Assembly: GCA_964036315.1 (NCBI GenBank)
Contig: OZ038492.1
Span: 43,527,022 to 43,591,021, forward strand
Origin: Acanthosepion esculentum
Taxonomy: Eukaryota; Mollusca; Cephalopoda; Sepiida; Sepiidae
Direction: 5' to 3'
Length of the DNA stretch: 64,000 bases
In this document: piece after piece, positions 22,301-34,125 of the stretch
How the letters are laid out: each line of letters starts with the position of its first letter
Numbering within the stretch: position 1 is the stretch's first letter
Position numbers and translations under genes: made by a program
The notes under the pieces: model-generated
Told to the model about the DNA's origin: nothing
Database searches by the model: none
Seen by the model: the letters and a program-made list of their open reading frames with translations, nothing else

Positions 22301-22610
22301 TGGCGGTCATCATCAATTGATGTTTCATTCGGGATCAGGAGATATCAAATGATTTAAACGTTTTCCAGTAATATAATTCATTCATGATTTGAGTGTAAAC
22401 TGCTAATTGGTAACATTAATATGCATGAGATTACGTCATTTTCTGGAGAGAGAAAAAAGTAACATTATCAATTAAACAGTGAGTAATATCGATTGATGCC
22501 ACATTGAAGATCAGCGGATATCGACAATTGATGATTCAAACTTTTTTCCAACGATACAGGCATCATTCATGATTTGAGTTTAAATAACTAATTGGCAGTT
22601 CTAGGATTCA
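22301..22610 (+). repeat. Local tandem duplication, two diverged units
   Basis: Unit 1 (about 22301-22425) and unit 2 (about 22487-22610) share ATCAATTGATG/ATCGATTGATG, GATCAGGAGATATC/GATCAGCGGATATC, a CATTCATGATTTGAGT block and CTAATTGG, in the same order. The period is about 185 bp. The units are visibly diverged. No coding content. Confidence 0.65.
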
Positions 22611-22711
22611 AGACATTTACTCTATTTACTATGATTCATTAATCTCTTGGAATATTTGCCTGCAAATAAAGCTTGAGGAACAAACAAAAAGCAGTGTTAT
22701 TCTAGCCTACA

Positions 22712-22914
22712 TACCGTATATACACGCGTATGATGGGACTTTTAAAGAACTAATTTTGAAGCTAATTTGACTACAGTAAATGGATATTTATAGTTTGGTC
22801 AACAGCATAGCTAGGGCCAGTATTAAACACGCAAATTTTATATCTCGTGTATGATGCGATCTCCTTACTCTTAGCTTAAATTTAGTTCTTCAAATGCCGT
22901 GAGTATATACGGTA
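22712..22914. mobile_element. Fold-back element, MITE-like
   Basis: TACCGTATATACACGCGTAT at 22712 is mirrored by GCCGTGAGTATATACGGTA at about 22896-22914. The arms continue inward with AAAGAACTAATTTTGAAGC on the left against the reverse complement of GCTTAAATTTAGTTCTTCAA on the right. Total about 200 bp with no open frame. This looks like a non-autonomous DNA element; the transposase family is unknown. Confidence 0.55.
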
Positions 22915-23231
22915 CTTCTCGAAGAGAAAATAAGCAAGAATGGTGATGTCTTGTTGCAAAGAATGTACAATTGAACTTATCAGGGAATTCTTCAAGGACT
23001 GTCATACTGTTAAACATATATTTATTCACACAGCATTTGTTATTGTTTCCCTGTATTTTTATGACGGAAACAAGTTGTGTTTTCATTTTCATAGTTCGAT
23101 AAATAAAAACGAAAATAAACAAAAAATACCTCATAAAAATTACTGCTCTCAGTTTTTGTTTTATCTGTTTGGGTGTATGTTCGTGGAACATTTTCCTGCG
23201 CTTTAAATGTTATTATATTGATGCTACGTTT

Positions 23232-23239
23232 GTATATAC

Positions 23240-23310
<71 letters not shown>
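23232..23310. repeat. (TA)n then (TG)5 microsatellite
   Basis: TA run with a few C interruptions at its left end, ending in five TG units. Confidence 0.95.
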
Positions 23311-23311
<1 letters not shown>

Positions 23312-23414
23312 TGAAAACTGCACTACACATCCTTATATTTGGATTATGGTGAAGAAATCTTATTTTTCTAAAAATTAGAACTAAATATATACAGGCCTAC
23401 AAATCACGCAAAGG

Positions 23415-23925
23415 ATATGTCGCACTTTCTAAACCATTTGTTCTTTTATGTACCGTGTCCCTTCAGTACGTATGCGATAATAGCCATCCACATCTTCCTG
23501 TTCCTTTTAGCTCTTAATATGTTTTGTCTTTGTTATTTCCCCCAAACCCTGTTCTACCATCAAGACCGTCAAGCACATCACGCGTTGCTTAACCTCATTA
23601 CGTGTCGGAGAAATTCCAACTACCTCTTCCTGGTGTTAAGTATAACTTTCATTTTGTTTCCATTCTCTCAAAAGTGTTTGTGATACGTTTTTGGCCATCC
23701 CAATACCTCTTCGGATCTCAGTGTCGCCCTTTCCGTCATCTGTTAGAACACTTCCCAGATGTTTAAATTTTTGTATCTGCTTGATTCCCAAACTGTAATT
23801 TGCATTTTGGGCTCAACCTCTTGCTGATGACCATTCATTCTGTCTTCTTGTAGTTTATGCTTAGTACTTTCTTCTTGAGTTCATTCGATACCATCTCAAT
23901 CTATCGGGTCTGAAGAAATGTTGCT
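23415..23925 (-). pseudogene. RTE-like LINE RT relic
   Basis: The plus strand shows the reverse complement of the same LINE landmarks as at 6.2-6.9 kb. Examples are GATGACCATTCATTCTGTCT and TCTTGTAGTTTATGCTTAGT near 23840 (antisense of the KTEC block), AACACTTCCCAGATGTTTAA near 23750 (antisense of the KYLGS-type block) and CATTACGTGTCGGAGAAATT near 23600. Frames are badly broken and the central part is shortened. No catalytic motif remains. It abuts a mariner relic. Confidence 0.7.
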
Positions 23926-24019
23926 TGCGTTTTTATGTGAATTTCAAAGACAATATTCAGATATGTGTTCATAGATTTATTCAAATACACAATTAGGTTC
24001 CACAAACATCAATGAGAGA

Positions 24020-24835
24020 CCACGTATGAGACAACTTCAGGATCCACTCCTTCAAGAATTTGGAGGAAGAAGAAGAACTGGTCTAAGTGTTTTCCTAGAG
24101 AAGTGAAGTTCTTCCCATTAAGAAAATCTTGTAGGAATCAAAATAAATCTAAATCCTAACGTGCAATGTTAGGTGTGTGCGGATAGTTTAGGGTAGGACT
24201 TCACAGTCAAGCTGTACGAATTTTTGCCGGGGCAGAAGTCATGTGAAATCTGAAGTTATACCAATAGAAAAAGATATTTCTGATTTGACTATTCCGGATG
24301 CAATTATTCAATTGGTGGATGTCATCAGTACAACTGGGCACAGTATTTGACTAAACTTACACGCTAATTTTTTGTAGATGGACTTCGGAATATATTTCCA
24401 ATTCTAGCAGATACCCAACATCACCTTCTTCGAAAATAAAGGATCTTTGGGAATGGCTAACGGTAGCTCAATTCCCTTTCTACAGAACGGTTCCCACTCC
24501 TTATTGTTGTAAAGAATCCATTTTTCATCGACTAGGATCTGTCTTTTAGATGTGTTATTTTGCGTTTGAGCAGAAAATCGCAGATGGAATTGCGACCCAT
24601 TAAATTCTTTTCCGTTAAATTGTGAGCGACATGTCGATTCACGTATCCAAGTGCTTTCAAATTGCTGGCAAGCTCATGAGATGTGGAGTATTTCTGCGAT
24701 ATCCCCGTGTCCTGTAGGCAAGATTAATTTTCATCATCGTTTCGACGTGGTCATTACCGATCCTGGTCTTAAGGCCCGTTCTTCAGTCTCCTCAAGTATC
24801 CCTTTTTAATGTAAAACTCAATCGACACAGGACAT
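24020..24835 (-). pseudogene. mariner transposase relic
   Basis: Minus-strand fragments, read from high to low coordinates: GDIAEILHISHELASNLKAL and GYVNRHVAHNLTEKNLM near 24700-24590, then LLKRKITHLKDRS and VDEKWILYNNKEWEPF near 24560-24480. The last block holds the first catalytic Asp of the mariner D,D34D triad (family motif T-G-D-E-K-W). Further down, LDCEVLPYTIRTHLTL- and FDSYKIFLMGRTSLL-like pieces near 24220-24100 correspond to the third-Asp region (family HPPYSPDLAPSDYHLF). The second Asp motif and clean terminal repeats are not recognisable. Stops and frameshifts throughout; dead copy. Confidence 0.7.
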
Positions 24836-25339
24836 ATCACGATGAAATGTCACCTTAACGAAAATCTGTCATAGATGTTAGTCGGCTGTGAAATGAAATC
24901 ACGTGTTCAAACGCCAACGACGAACGTTTGTTCCAAGTGAATATGATAGTAGCTTCCGACCTCATGTATAGGTTTTGCGTGCATGTGTATGTAAACGATT
25001 GCTTCAAAAGGCAGATTAATATACGTTCTGTATATATCATTAAAAATATTGATAAAGTTAAGTGGAAATGCCTGGATTTATTATGCAAACAAAAGACAGT
25101 ATAAATAAATCCAAAACACTTTTTTAATGTCATATTCGATTGCGACCACACACATTATATACCTGAATAATTATTTCATCATTTTAAATGTTAACCTAGG
25201 CTTTTTGAATTTCTCGAAACTTTTCCTATAATAAATGCATTTTTCTTCTAAAACCGAATAAGAAAATAAGCTTATTTTACAATTCGCGGTTTTATATCTC
25301 CCGGACATCAAGCTTTTAACAATGTTTTAATTCTTTTTA

Positions 25340-25515
25340 AGCATTTCATGCCAAACAAAGCGAGAGTGCCTCCGGCACTTAGGGAGTTATAGAGAGTGAA
25401 AGTGAGATAAAAGACTGTGTATAGGGGGTGGAGTTGAGGAAAAGATAAAAGATGAACGGGGATCGAGTCAACAGAAGATAAAATTGCTTTTTGTTTTAAA
25501 GTATTTATCATTCAT
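25340..25515 (+). mobile_element. Partial copy of CACCTCAAGCAAGG repeat family
   Basis: GCATTTCATGCCAAACAAAG, then CACTTAGGGAGTTATAGAGA and AGTGAAAGTGAGA, and a purine-rich region ending in ATTGCTTTTTGTTTTAAAGT. The order follows the 19.48-kb copy. More diverged than the other two. Confidence 0.5.
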
Positions 25516-26984
25516 AGGTTATTTGACCTTCATTATTTTTAAGAATTGACTATAGTTTAGAATTTTAATCTTAACAGCTACCATGTCTAGTACGTTCCTA
25601 TTTTTACGCAAATAAAGAAAATGCAATAACAATGATTGGGACGTCACTAAAGCTATTGGTGTGCGTAGAATATTAAAAAAAAAACATATGTAACATATAC
25701 TTATGCTTGAATATATTTTTGACTGTTCTAATTTTTATCCTTAAAATCAATGTGAGGGTATGTATTAAAATAGAATCGAATAAATAACCATAATTTATTC
25801 AAAGATATGACAGTTTGTGTGGAACGTAGTTACATAATATCTATTGATATAATTGCCATTCTTTATAATGATGTGCAGCAACCGTAGTAACTAAAGATAA
25901 TTTTAGAATTTCCTCTAAGATAATGGTTTCCCAAATATTTAATAACTTCCAAAATTCGTTTTTTGATACAAATGGTAAACACTTTTTAACAAAGCTCCAA
26001 TCGACGAGGTTTTATATCCACGAAATATGGCGACGACATCATAAAGTTCAACACTTAGGGTGCAGGAAAATGGTTTTCGGTTGAATATCACTGTCTTCTT
26101 TTTGAGCCATGACTGAATGTTGTCCTTCAGAATTTAAATGTAAGAAGATGGAATTAGTTTAACACCATCATTCACATTCCAGTAGCCAAAAAAAAAACAT
26201 TAATTACCAACACCCAAAATCACTCTTCTAAAAACTTACTGGTGCCTCATTCCCCCATCAGACACCAATCATTTCGATAAAGGGTAAGGACAACCGTAGT
26301 AAGATAGAATTCATCGAAGTATTTCTTGTGTGGTAGTTTTGCTTTTTGTTTTGAAAGTGGTGTTCACTCTGTACAAAGACCGGGGGCCACTCGAGGTAAA
26401 GTGTTGCAAATTAAGAGGCATTTTTTTTGCGGATAAGATAACAGCGAACCCTAAAATTGAACAGGTTAATATTGTAGTGATCGAGAAAGCATCCTCTTGG
26501 GAGTCAGTTGCAAAAAGCAGCGGTTGGCAGGAAGATGCTACTCGAGTCGAACTTGCATCTCATCAACGGAAAAGAAGGGAATGGGAGTGGGTCGCTACAA
26601 TGTGCGTAGCACAGCGGATCTTAGTCGTAATGATTAGAATTGGTTTTGGAAAAGTTGAATAAAATTAACAAGTATTCAGTTAACAGAATAGAAACGGCAG
26701 AAAAACAGATAAGTTAGCAACTCAATAAAAAAATAATGTGGAATTCGTGGGAGGAATTTCACTACAAATTGATTTCCAAATATGAAAGTGGCCGAAGAGC
26801 CAAATCAAACATTGTTTGTGGCAGTAAATTTGATCATATCTGTGGATAGGTGAAATCGTTTGAACCAAGGAACTGGACCAGAAGAGATTCAATCTAGTGA
26901 AATATCCCAACAATATATAAAATTGTAGAATTAAAACTATAACTGAAAGGATTCAAGAACGTTATGTCAATATACAGCTTCATC
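25516..26984. other. No recognisable gene; one unassigned 110-codon open frame
   Basis: The longest open frame is 26330-26662 on the plus strand. It contains ESVAKSSGWQEDATRVELAS but no domain I recognise, and nothing suggests splice sites or translation context. The rest is AT-rich. Confidence 0.4.
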
Positions 26985-27440
26985 ATCCTCCTTCGACCTC
27001 CCTATGGTTAGCCTGAACTCCATTGACAATCCCTTTCCACACTGTTCAGTCCTGCATTGCACTCCTCAGATTCAACCCTGAGTCCTGAGCTATGGTGTCT
27101 GGGAAAGTCAATTTTCATGAGGCGACACTTCCAGAAGGATGACATAGGAGTAAGGATGAGACAATTTCCCAGTCCACTCAGTGGCAGTGGCCAGCAAACT
27201 GTAATAGTTTCTGCTTGAGATTAAGTGAGATTGGTCTCAGTTCTCCGTAAATTGTGTTAGGCATTGCATGGGATCTCCAACTTATGTTCTAGATTTTTCT
27301 AAGTAGATTTGTATATATTCCATCCAGTCGTCTTTCAAGACGAACAGAAAATGCCCAAGTTCCTGATCGATACATACAGTAAAACTGGTTCACTGAATGT
27401 TCGAAAAGGTTGGACTTTTGAGGAGGAGAGTCAAATCTTG
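26985..27440 (-). pseudogene. LINE reverse transcriptase C-terminal relic (third type)
   Basis: The minus strand, read downward from about 27395, gives TWAFSVRLERRLDGIYTNLL, RKI, then NISWRSHAMPNTIYGELRPI, SLNLKQKLLQFAGHCH, and later SSLLLCHPSG. Known non-LTR retrotransposons have the pattern E/GTWxxT...RRLDGxYTxLLR, then ...RRLRFAGHCxR...LLLWxP in their post-palm region. This differs from both RTE-like subfamilies above. A DSGLNLRSAMQD-like block near 27060 is the expected end. Catalytic palm absent; one or more frameshifts. Confidence 0.65.
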
Positions 27441-27934
27441 TGATGTTTTTTACACACATCCCTTGAAAGAGTTTAATTTAATGAACCTCACTTGAAGTTT
27501 CAAGAAGTTGAAGTCTCATAATTTGTTTTTGTTGTTTTCGGTTGTCTTGAGAGTAAAAAAAATAATTGCACAGCTCCCTACCCTTGAAAAAAGAGAGATC
27601 ATTTTTTAGAAACCAGGTAAAACTAGTTGATATTGTTTCTTTTTATTTCAGACGACCTCTGACCATTGATTTCTAAAAATGGGTTTGAACAAACAGAAGA
27701 CCAGATCGACAATATATGCGAACTTTACAAAATACTCAGTCGAAGGAACGCAACGGAACAGCTTCCCAGCGAGAGAATATGTACAGCACCATTAATATGA
27801 ATAGTATGGCCAGTGTGGAACGCCATTGGGCAACCGATGAGAAAATTAGTTAATAGTCCTCCGTGAATAGCACTTTTTTCTGATAATATCTCCGGTCATA
27901 TTTGACACATTTAATAAGGTTAGTTGTCTTCGAC
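27441..27934. other. No recognisable gene
   Basis: AT-rich DNA; LINE similarity may continue at its left edge, but I cannot support it. Confidence 0.4.
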
Positions 27935-28580
27935 GTTTGTTTTTGTTGTATATCGGCATATCAACACTTAATTGGTCATTTAATACCTAAATTTAATATT
28001 CTCGGGAGCATTGAAGTAATGAAAATATATGTCATTCTTCTTTCACAATTGAATACATGGTAGATAATACGCTTTTATGCATATGAATTTTTGTGTGGAC
28101 AGAATTACTAGAAGCCGTGATGTGTGTTTTATGTTAAACTTATGATTTGGAATACAGTTGATTTCGTTATGAAATTGTAGGATATTATATGGATTCATGT
28201 CATGAAAGATCTCTCATATTGGCTGTTTGTGTGGTTGATTTTGTTCAGGGGTATATCAACCTCTATGGTTTATTTAATGCCAAAATCTAAATATTCTGTA
28301 CCCATTTGTATGCCTTCACCTCTTGATAAAATGTATTGCTGGATAGTTTCCTTTGAAAATGTATTGTTGTTCATTTTGCTATGAATATTTATTGTTGGTA
28401 ATTACTTTTATAGAAAAATGTATTGCTGGAATTTGTACTATAAAAATGCATTTTTCATACTTTCATAATGTGTTGCTTTTGTTTGAGGTTTCACTATTTG
28501 GCAAAAGCTGGGAGCCTAACAGATGCTACCGCCCAGGGTCAGATGGTCCTGGGAACAACAGCAATGAAGATGTTCAACGT
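27935..28580 (+). mobile_element. Dispersed repeat with internal TGTATTGCTGG units (copy 1)
   Basis: A head block GTATATCGGCATATCAACAC and TTAATTGGTCATTTAATACC lies at 27953-27995, and another head-like block GGTATATCAACCTCTATGGT begins near 28250. From 28330 the unit AAAATGTATTGCTGG or TATTGTTGGTAAT recurs four or five times. The copy ends with GGGAGCCTAACAGATGCTAC and GGTCAGATGGTCCTGGGAAC. Matches in the same order occur at 46.04-46.56 and 63.34-63.95 kb. Confidence 0.7.
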
Positions 28581-28780
28581 TTCTCAAAATATTCAATCTC
28601 ACAATCAGAGGCATTGATGTCTTATGTAGTTTATTATCATACCGAGGATACTTTCTTCAAAGAAAAATTTCTCATACTTTTCTAAGTGCTTCAATAACAT
28701 TTCTGTTTTGGGTACACCCGGAACCGCACTAGCCTCGAATTATACTCTGAAATGGGTGCTTGCGCATTTCAGTTCATTAG

Positions 28781-29169
28781 TGTCATAATGTAAGAAAAAG
28801 AGTAACTACCGACACCGAGGTTCGATCGTAACACTCTGGACTTATGATTATATGTTTTCCGCAAATTGTATAAATAGCGGTGTCAGGCTACTGACTGTAG
28901 TGATTATTGTGTAACTATTGAGTGAAACTATCCAGTTGAATTAGTGTGAATTATTGTGCATGGATGATGTGGGTTTTAGATTTAGGATTTACCGGACGTT
29001 AAACCGAGCCGCCCTACTAACAAAGTACTCACTAAAATGGTTATCTTTCGTTGAATTTTACTTCTTTGTTCTTATTAAGTATTTATTTGCGGTTGTAATT
29101 AAATACTGTTTTATCTTAACATTGGAGTCTTGAGTTATACTTAATTTGTAACGGCCACCGTACGTCACA
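28781..29169 (+). mobile_element. Candidate solo LTR
   Basis: About 389 bp beginning TGTCATAATG and ending GTACGTCACA. It contains a TATA box TATAAATA at 28869-28876 with GGTGTCAGG downstream, as in LTR promoters. ATTAG lies just before it (28776-28780) and again three bases after its end (29173-29177), which could be a target-site duplication if the end is misplaced. No second LTR or internal region found nearby. Confidence 0.35.
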
Positions 29170-29324
29170 AAAATTAGTCAAGTGAAAGTCAACTATATCC
29201 GTGTTTTCTTTGGTTATTTCGTTCATTGTATGCAACTAGATCACACTGAATTTTGCAATTTTAGTGTTTTTCATATAATAAATATGCATATGCATCATTG
29301 TCATTTTTGTTATAACGTCTTCAT

Positions 29325-29415
29325 CAGGTGTTACCTACAGGGAATTTCGAACTGAATCCTTTATCTAATCTTCGTCTTAGACCATTCTCGTTCCATTGTC
29401 CATGTCTCGAGATAT
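29325..29415 (-). mobile_element. Dispersed repeat with collapsed hammerhead-like core
   Basis: Minus strand: GGAACGAGAATGGTCTAAGA, TTCAGTTCGAAATTCCC, then ACACCTGATGAAGACGTTAT. CTGATGA is kept, but stem II is deleted and the sequence runs straight into ACGTTATAAC. Confidence 0.5.
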
Positions 29416-29574
29416 TTTTAGTACTAATTATTTGGTGACGTAGTAATTGTAAATCCTTTCCCTGTGCCAGTCAATATATACTTTGACTGTGGAAAAATCT
29501 GATCAACAACTGAACTGTACAAAAATAAGGCGAGATATCCCTAGACATCGGCAGTAGAAGAAGACCAGTGTAAC

Positions 29575-29650
29575 ACTGCAGATTAAATAAAGGATTACCC
29601 GGATCGATAGACACCTGAGAAAGACCTAAGAAAACGGCTGAATAATTATG
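29575..29650 (+). mobile_element. Dispersed repeat with degenerate hammerhead-like core
   Basis: TAAATAAAGGATTACCCGGA and TCGATAGACACCTGAGAAAG match the 16.24 and 47.82-kb copies. The GAAAC strand is lost. It is inverted relative to the copy 160 bp upstream. Confidence 0.5.
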
Positions 29651-31589
29651 ATAACGACAACAATGAGGCTGACAACAGTACGCATGTAAATAGAGTAAAT
29701 CGTAACAACACATGCCTGAAATTCAGACGAGACAATTTTTACCTTTAAGTCAAGCATGATTTCCGAGCGATCCTGCATAAAAATTGGAACGGCAACAAGT
29801 CAATATCACTAAAATTACGTCTCATTTGTATCCTGTTGCTCAGAACCACGTGTTTTTTTTAAGTCACGATGGCATTTGTCAGTGATAAACAAGGTTGTAA
29901 CTGAATTCAGTTTCAAATACAATAAGATATTTGAAAAAATATAACTGACATGAAATGTTAGAGGATACTGTAATATATATATTTGTTAAGTGCACCGACG
30001 TCGCTACCGAATGTGACACACGGTCAGTTTAAAGTGGGTTTTAACGGCAATACGGTTGGAGAAAATTGCATAACTCCCTCGGTATTTCCCATTTTGGAGA
30101 CGCCTCAGACGTCGAGCAATAAACAGCTATCCCCAAAGGAGAGGCACTTCCGAGGTTAGGAATCGGTCTTAATAATTTTTAAAAACAACCTCACATAGCC
30201 ATTCGCAGAAACCTGGACGATACTCTAATCTGAATTAGAAAAAAGAAAACAGACCGACCTGAAAATTCATAATCAGTCAAGGCCGTAAAACTAACATTAC
30301 TTTTAATATCGAGAATTTGCTTCATCTTTTGTCGTATCGATTGTTCTATTTCCATTCTTAATAGAATTATGAATTCCTCCTTGTTATTATCCGAATTAAT
30401 AATAGTATTTTAATAGTATCAGTAGAATGAGTCCTAGTAATTCTAGTATCGTCAGCGGTTGTCGCTATTATTATCCATGCACTTATAGTTATTGATTTTA
30501 TAGTTGTTCTCTTAGTTACGAGGGGGTGAGAGAAATAATATATTCATGAGTGCTGTGAAAATCTTTCGAAGCTTTCTGAATATTTTATTACTGTTTAAAC
30601 TTGGAACAACTTTTCACTTCCTATCTGTTATTTATTTTGTTGTTTCCTTGCTTTTCAGAAACTTTGCAGTAAAGTTTTAAGAATCTTCAATCTGAGCGAC
30701 TAACCGAACCGATTGTCTGCGAGTGAAGAGATTCTGAACGGCTGAAGAAGAGACGTATATGTGGAGGCAAAGAGAAAATGAGATTGAGTCGAATGGAATG
30801 ATTTGTTTGTTGGAGAGATAAAAAAAGTAGATTGAAGATAGATGGAATTTATGAAGAAAAACAATTTTAAATGTAAAAAGAGGAAGAAATCGCAGACTAT
30901 GAATGAAACGGAAAGAAAAAATATATAAATTAGACGTGTTTAAAGGTAAAGAAGGAAAGGACGAAGAAACATTCAAAGATAAATAAAACATTCGCTTCTT
31001 CCAAAAAATCAATTTGCTAAAGTTAACAGGTCGTATTGATTAAAAAATGAAATATATGTACATATCAACAGAGATAGTTACCTAATGAAACGTGAAACCT
31101 AAGTTTTAAAATGAATTTTAAAAAAATTAATGTAATTTTAGTTTTAATTTCAAGCGAATATATTAAATTTAATATTTTCAATAAGCAAAATTCTTTGTAT
31201 TTAAAAACTAATTTAAATTAACTCGAAGGAGCTTTTTTCACTGATTTTAGCCATTTTTCGCCAACAATTAGCATAATAGAATTGACTTTATTGAAAATTC
31301 TTTCAAAAATAAAACAAATATTCCTGAAACTTAATTTGAGGAGTATTAGCTGATATAAAGTTCAATTAAACTGATTTGAAACAAATAATACTGTTAGGGG
31401 TCAGTAAAAAACATCTTGTGACAACAATGTGTTCAATAGTAAATTCGTGTTCATAAAAGTCCAAAAGCCAAAACAATTGTAAACAGTGCAGCAGATAAAT
31501 TAATACCTAAAACGGAGTCAAAAATACAACCTTTCCTCGCAACAGAGGAAATGCACTTTCACGCACAAAGCTCCAAAGTCGTTCATGAT
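29651..31589. other. No recognisable gene
   Basis: AT-rich DNA with a purine-rich stretch at about 30720-31000 that makes an artefactual minus-strand frame. A moderately GC-richer part near 29990-30240 matches no family I know. Confidence 0.5.
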
Positions 31590-31833
31590 TTATTATTGTA
31601 AAATACAATAAGTTTAGCAAAAGGCCAAAAAGGGGAAAATGGAATGAGGCTGGTCATCATTAATTATCTTATACCTGGCTAATCTGATTCCTGACCCATT
31701 TCTTCATTACAATTAACTCATTCATCACAAGAAGTCATCCTTGACTATTCACTACTACATATACCACAATACCCCATATTCTTAGGGAACCTAAAAAAAC
31801 ACCTCATAACGTAAATATGTATTTATGTACAAA

Positions 31834-31884
<51 letters not shown>

Positions 31885-34125
31885 GCATGATACGATGAGA
31901 AGGAGATGAACCTGAAAAGAAACTAAAATATAAGAAACGCACAAACTAAAAATAACTGTCCACCCGTCAATATTTAGATTGGCTGCTGCATTCTGTCTTC
32001 AGACAAAATGAAGACGCTCTCTCGCTAAGCGAGGGGGAAGGCTAAAATAAATCCGGGCATGAGAGAATCAAAATCTGACCCAGTCTGGATTAAAAAAAAT
32101 GAAACCAAAAAACAAACAGTGGAGGTTGGGAATCTCGACTTGGATCATAACAAACGAGGAAGCCGGAAATAGGCTGGGAACGACACTTATTCATACTAAC
32201 TAGATAGACAAGAAGAGTCTATCTTAATCAGGGGAAGGATCCTCAGAAAACCAACCCGTTGTGACTGGTGGGGGGGGGCTTTAGAAAAATAACCAGGCTC
32301 GCCGTAGTTACCAACTTTTCGGTGAAATGTGTCGATACTAAACGTTTTCTATCTGTTCTGATCTTCATCGTGATGCTCAAAGAATCTGTCCAGATCCTGA
32401 TGAGAATAACGTTCACATTGCAAGATCTCCCCCTTCCACGTCGTCCAAATCACCATTCTAGCCACAGCTAACAGCGCCAGAATCATGATTCGTTTCACCC
32501 CAGAATACAGATCGACACATTGTCACACACGTATGCGAGATCAATGAATAGGAGCTTTCCGGGAGCGATACAAGCCGTCAACTTGCTGATATAATCACCG
32601 AAGGAGCAAACCCGAAGAAAATGGTAGAAAATGTTCGAAGCCGATTCCTCTAAGCCAAGGTCACACAGCCAAGATCCAGCTGACGGCTACGTAATTAAGA
32701 GATAGCTGATTTCGAACCAATCGCCAGGTGAGCGAAAACTCGGGGTTGCTTAAGTAATCTGCCGCTCGCCCCCAAATCCAAAAGAGCGCAACTCTGCCGC
32801 CGACAATCCGAACCGATCGCAGAGCGTATCCTTCGTGACCCACTCCACTAATTTCCGATACAAGACACTCATAGGCCGAGAAATGTCAGTGGACCGAGGA
32901 ATGACTTTTCTGGTCGTTTGACGTTCGAGGAACAAACTACAATTCTTCCGGGGCTTACGTCGTCGCCCAGCCCTAGAAACCGGTAAGGCTAGGGAAGGAG
33001 GACCTCACACTCCCCTTCAAAATCGAGTCCTCTGTCAACGCGCGGTGTAGGAAAGCCAACTGACTCGTCAAATGTGGCATTCCGAGTCCCCATGACACGG
33101 ACATTGGGCACAGACATCACCGTCGACGTGATGCTTGCGACCACCCCACGAGTGCTCGGTCGCCTTCTTACCTTTATTACAGACAGATGATACAGACAAC
33201 CAATAAAGGATGAGAGGAAAAACGTAAGTGGCACTTCAAGAGCAACCTCCTTTGCAGCCAAGCCGCGACCGCTACTCCGATATTTGCCAGAACTTCTGGC
33301 CTATTTTTCTCCAGCCGAGAATTCGGACTTGCCCGTCCAGACAAATGCCGCTCTAATGCCTCGCACATGTCCTTGGTCGACCTCAGGGAACGTCCCTCCG
33401 GGGTAATGACCTCTTGAATGTATCGATCGGAACTTCGTCGGATCTCTTCCTTGAGCAATTCTGCACCCATGTTCACAGCTTCGGAAGACATCTTGTTTAA
33501 CATAAGCTTAATTACCTGACCTGGTAACGCTTTCTATCCCCACGCTGCAGAACCTCTGAAGCTAGACTTGTCTCTAGGGAATCCCCACCAGTCTCCGCGT
33601 ATTATCTAGTACGAACCGCTAGCTATATTCGGCGGTGAAAGACCTAGCCCTATCCTTAAGCCTCTCCCACTACCTATTTCCAATAACTGCCCCACTAATT
33701 CTGGATTTACCAATGAAGTTAGCTGCTGTCGGAAGTCTTTGGCTGTCCAGTAAAGAAAGATTGAACTGCCAGTATCCAGTGATTCTAGGCCTAGAGTCTA
33801 ACGACACCCAGGCACAGACAAATGTGTGGTCTGAAAAGCCTAACCAGTCGAACGTAGGACAATCTAGCAGATATCTGTTAACATGTTATCCTTGTAGCTA
33901 GCTACCTGGGTAGACGGCCACTTAAGGGTGAACGATCCGGTATCTATCAACAAGGCCAAACTCGACGGTCAGATCAACCAAGCTACGATCGCCCAACCTC
34001 CCGCTAGCTCCCGTCTCCTGTCTATCTGGGTGTTCATGACAACATTCCAGTCCCCCATTAAAACCAAGCATGCTGCATGAAACTTTTTATGGCCTCCTCC
34101 ATGCCCTACCTGTTGAAACCGATTA
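31590..34125 (-). mobile_element. Tx1-type LINE, 5'-truncated and lacking its RT core
   Basis: Reading downward on the minus strand: an endonuclease remnant with MGDWNVV near 34045, then KMSSEAVNMGAELLKEEIRR at about 33490, as in the plus copy at 58.26 kb. Around 33270 it jumps straight to the post-palm AAWLQRRLLLK block, so the RT fingers and palm, with the YADD box, are missing. Then come RKLVEWVTKDTLCDRFGLSA (about 32850), NPEFSLTWRLVRNQLSL (32740) and LAYVCDNVS (32520). A 3' region follows, containing the same GGATCAGATTTTGATT block as the plus copy. An AT run lies at 31841-31882, and the terminal 230-bp tail at 31590-31800 matches 60594-60825. Tx1 belongs to the L1 group of non-LTR elements. 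Many stops; inactive. Confidence 0.8.
31841..31882. repeat. (AT)21 microsatellite inside the LINE 3' region
   Basis: Pure AT run separating the distal 3' tail from the rest of the Tx1-type copy. In the plus copy the corresponding place (about 60550-60593) holds only short TTATAT-like words. Confidence 0.9.

Noticed and set aside
26330..26662. 110-codon open frame as a gene
   Set aside because: No recognisable domain or translation context, and frames of this length are expected by chance in 64 kb.
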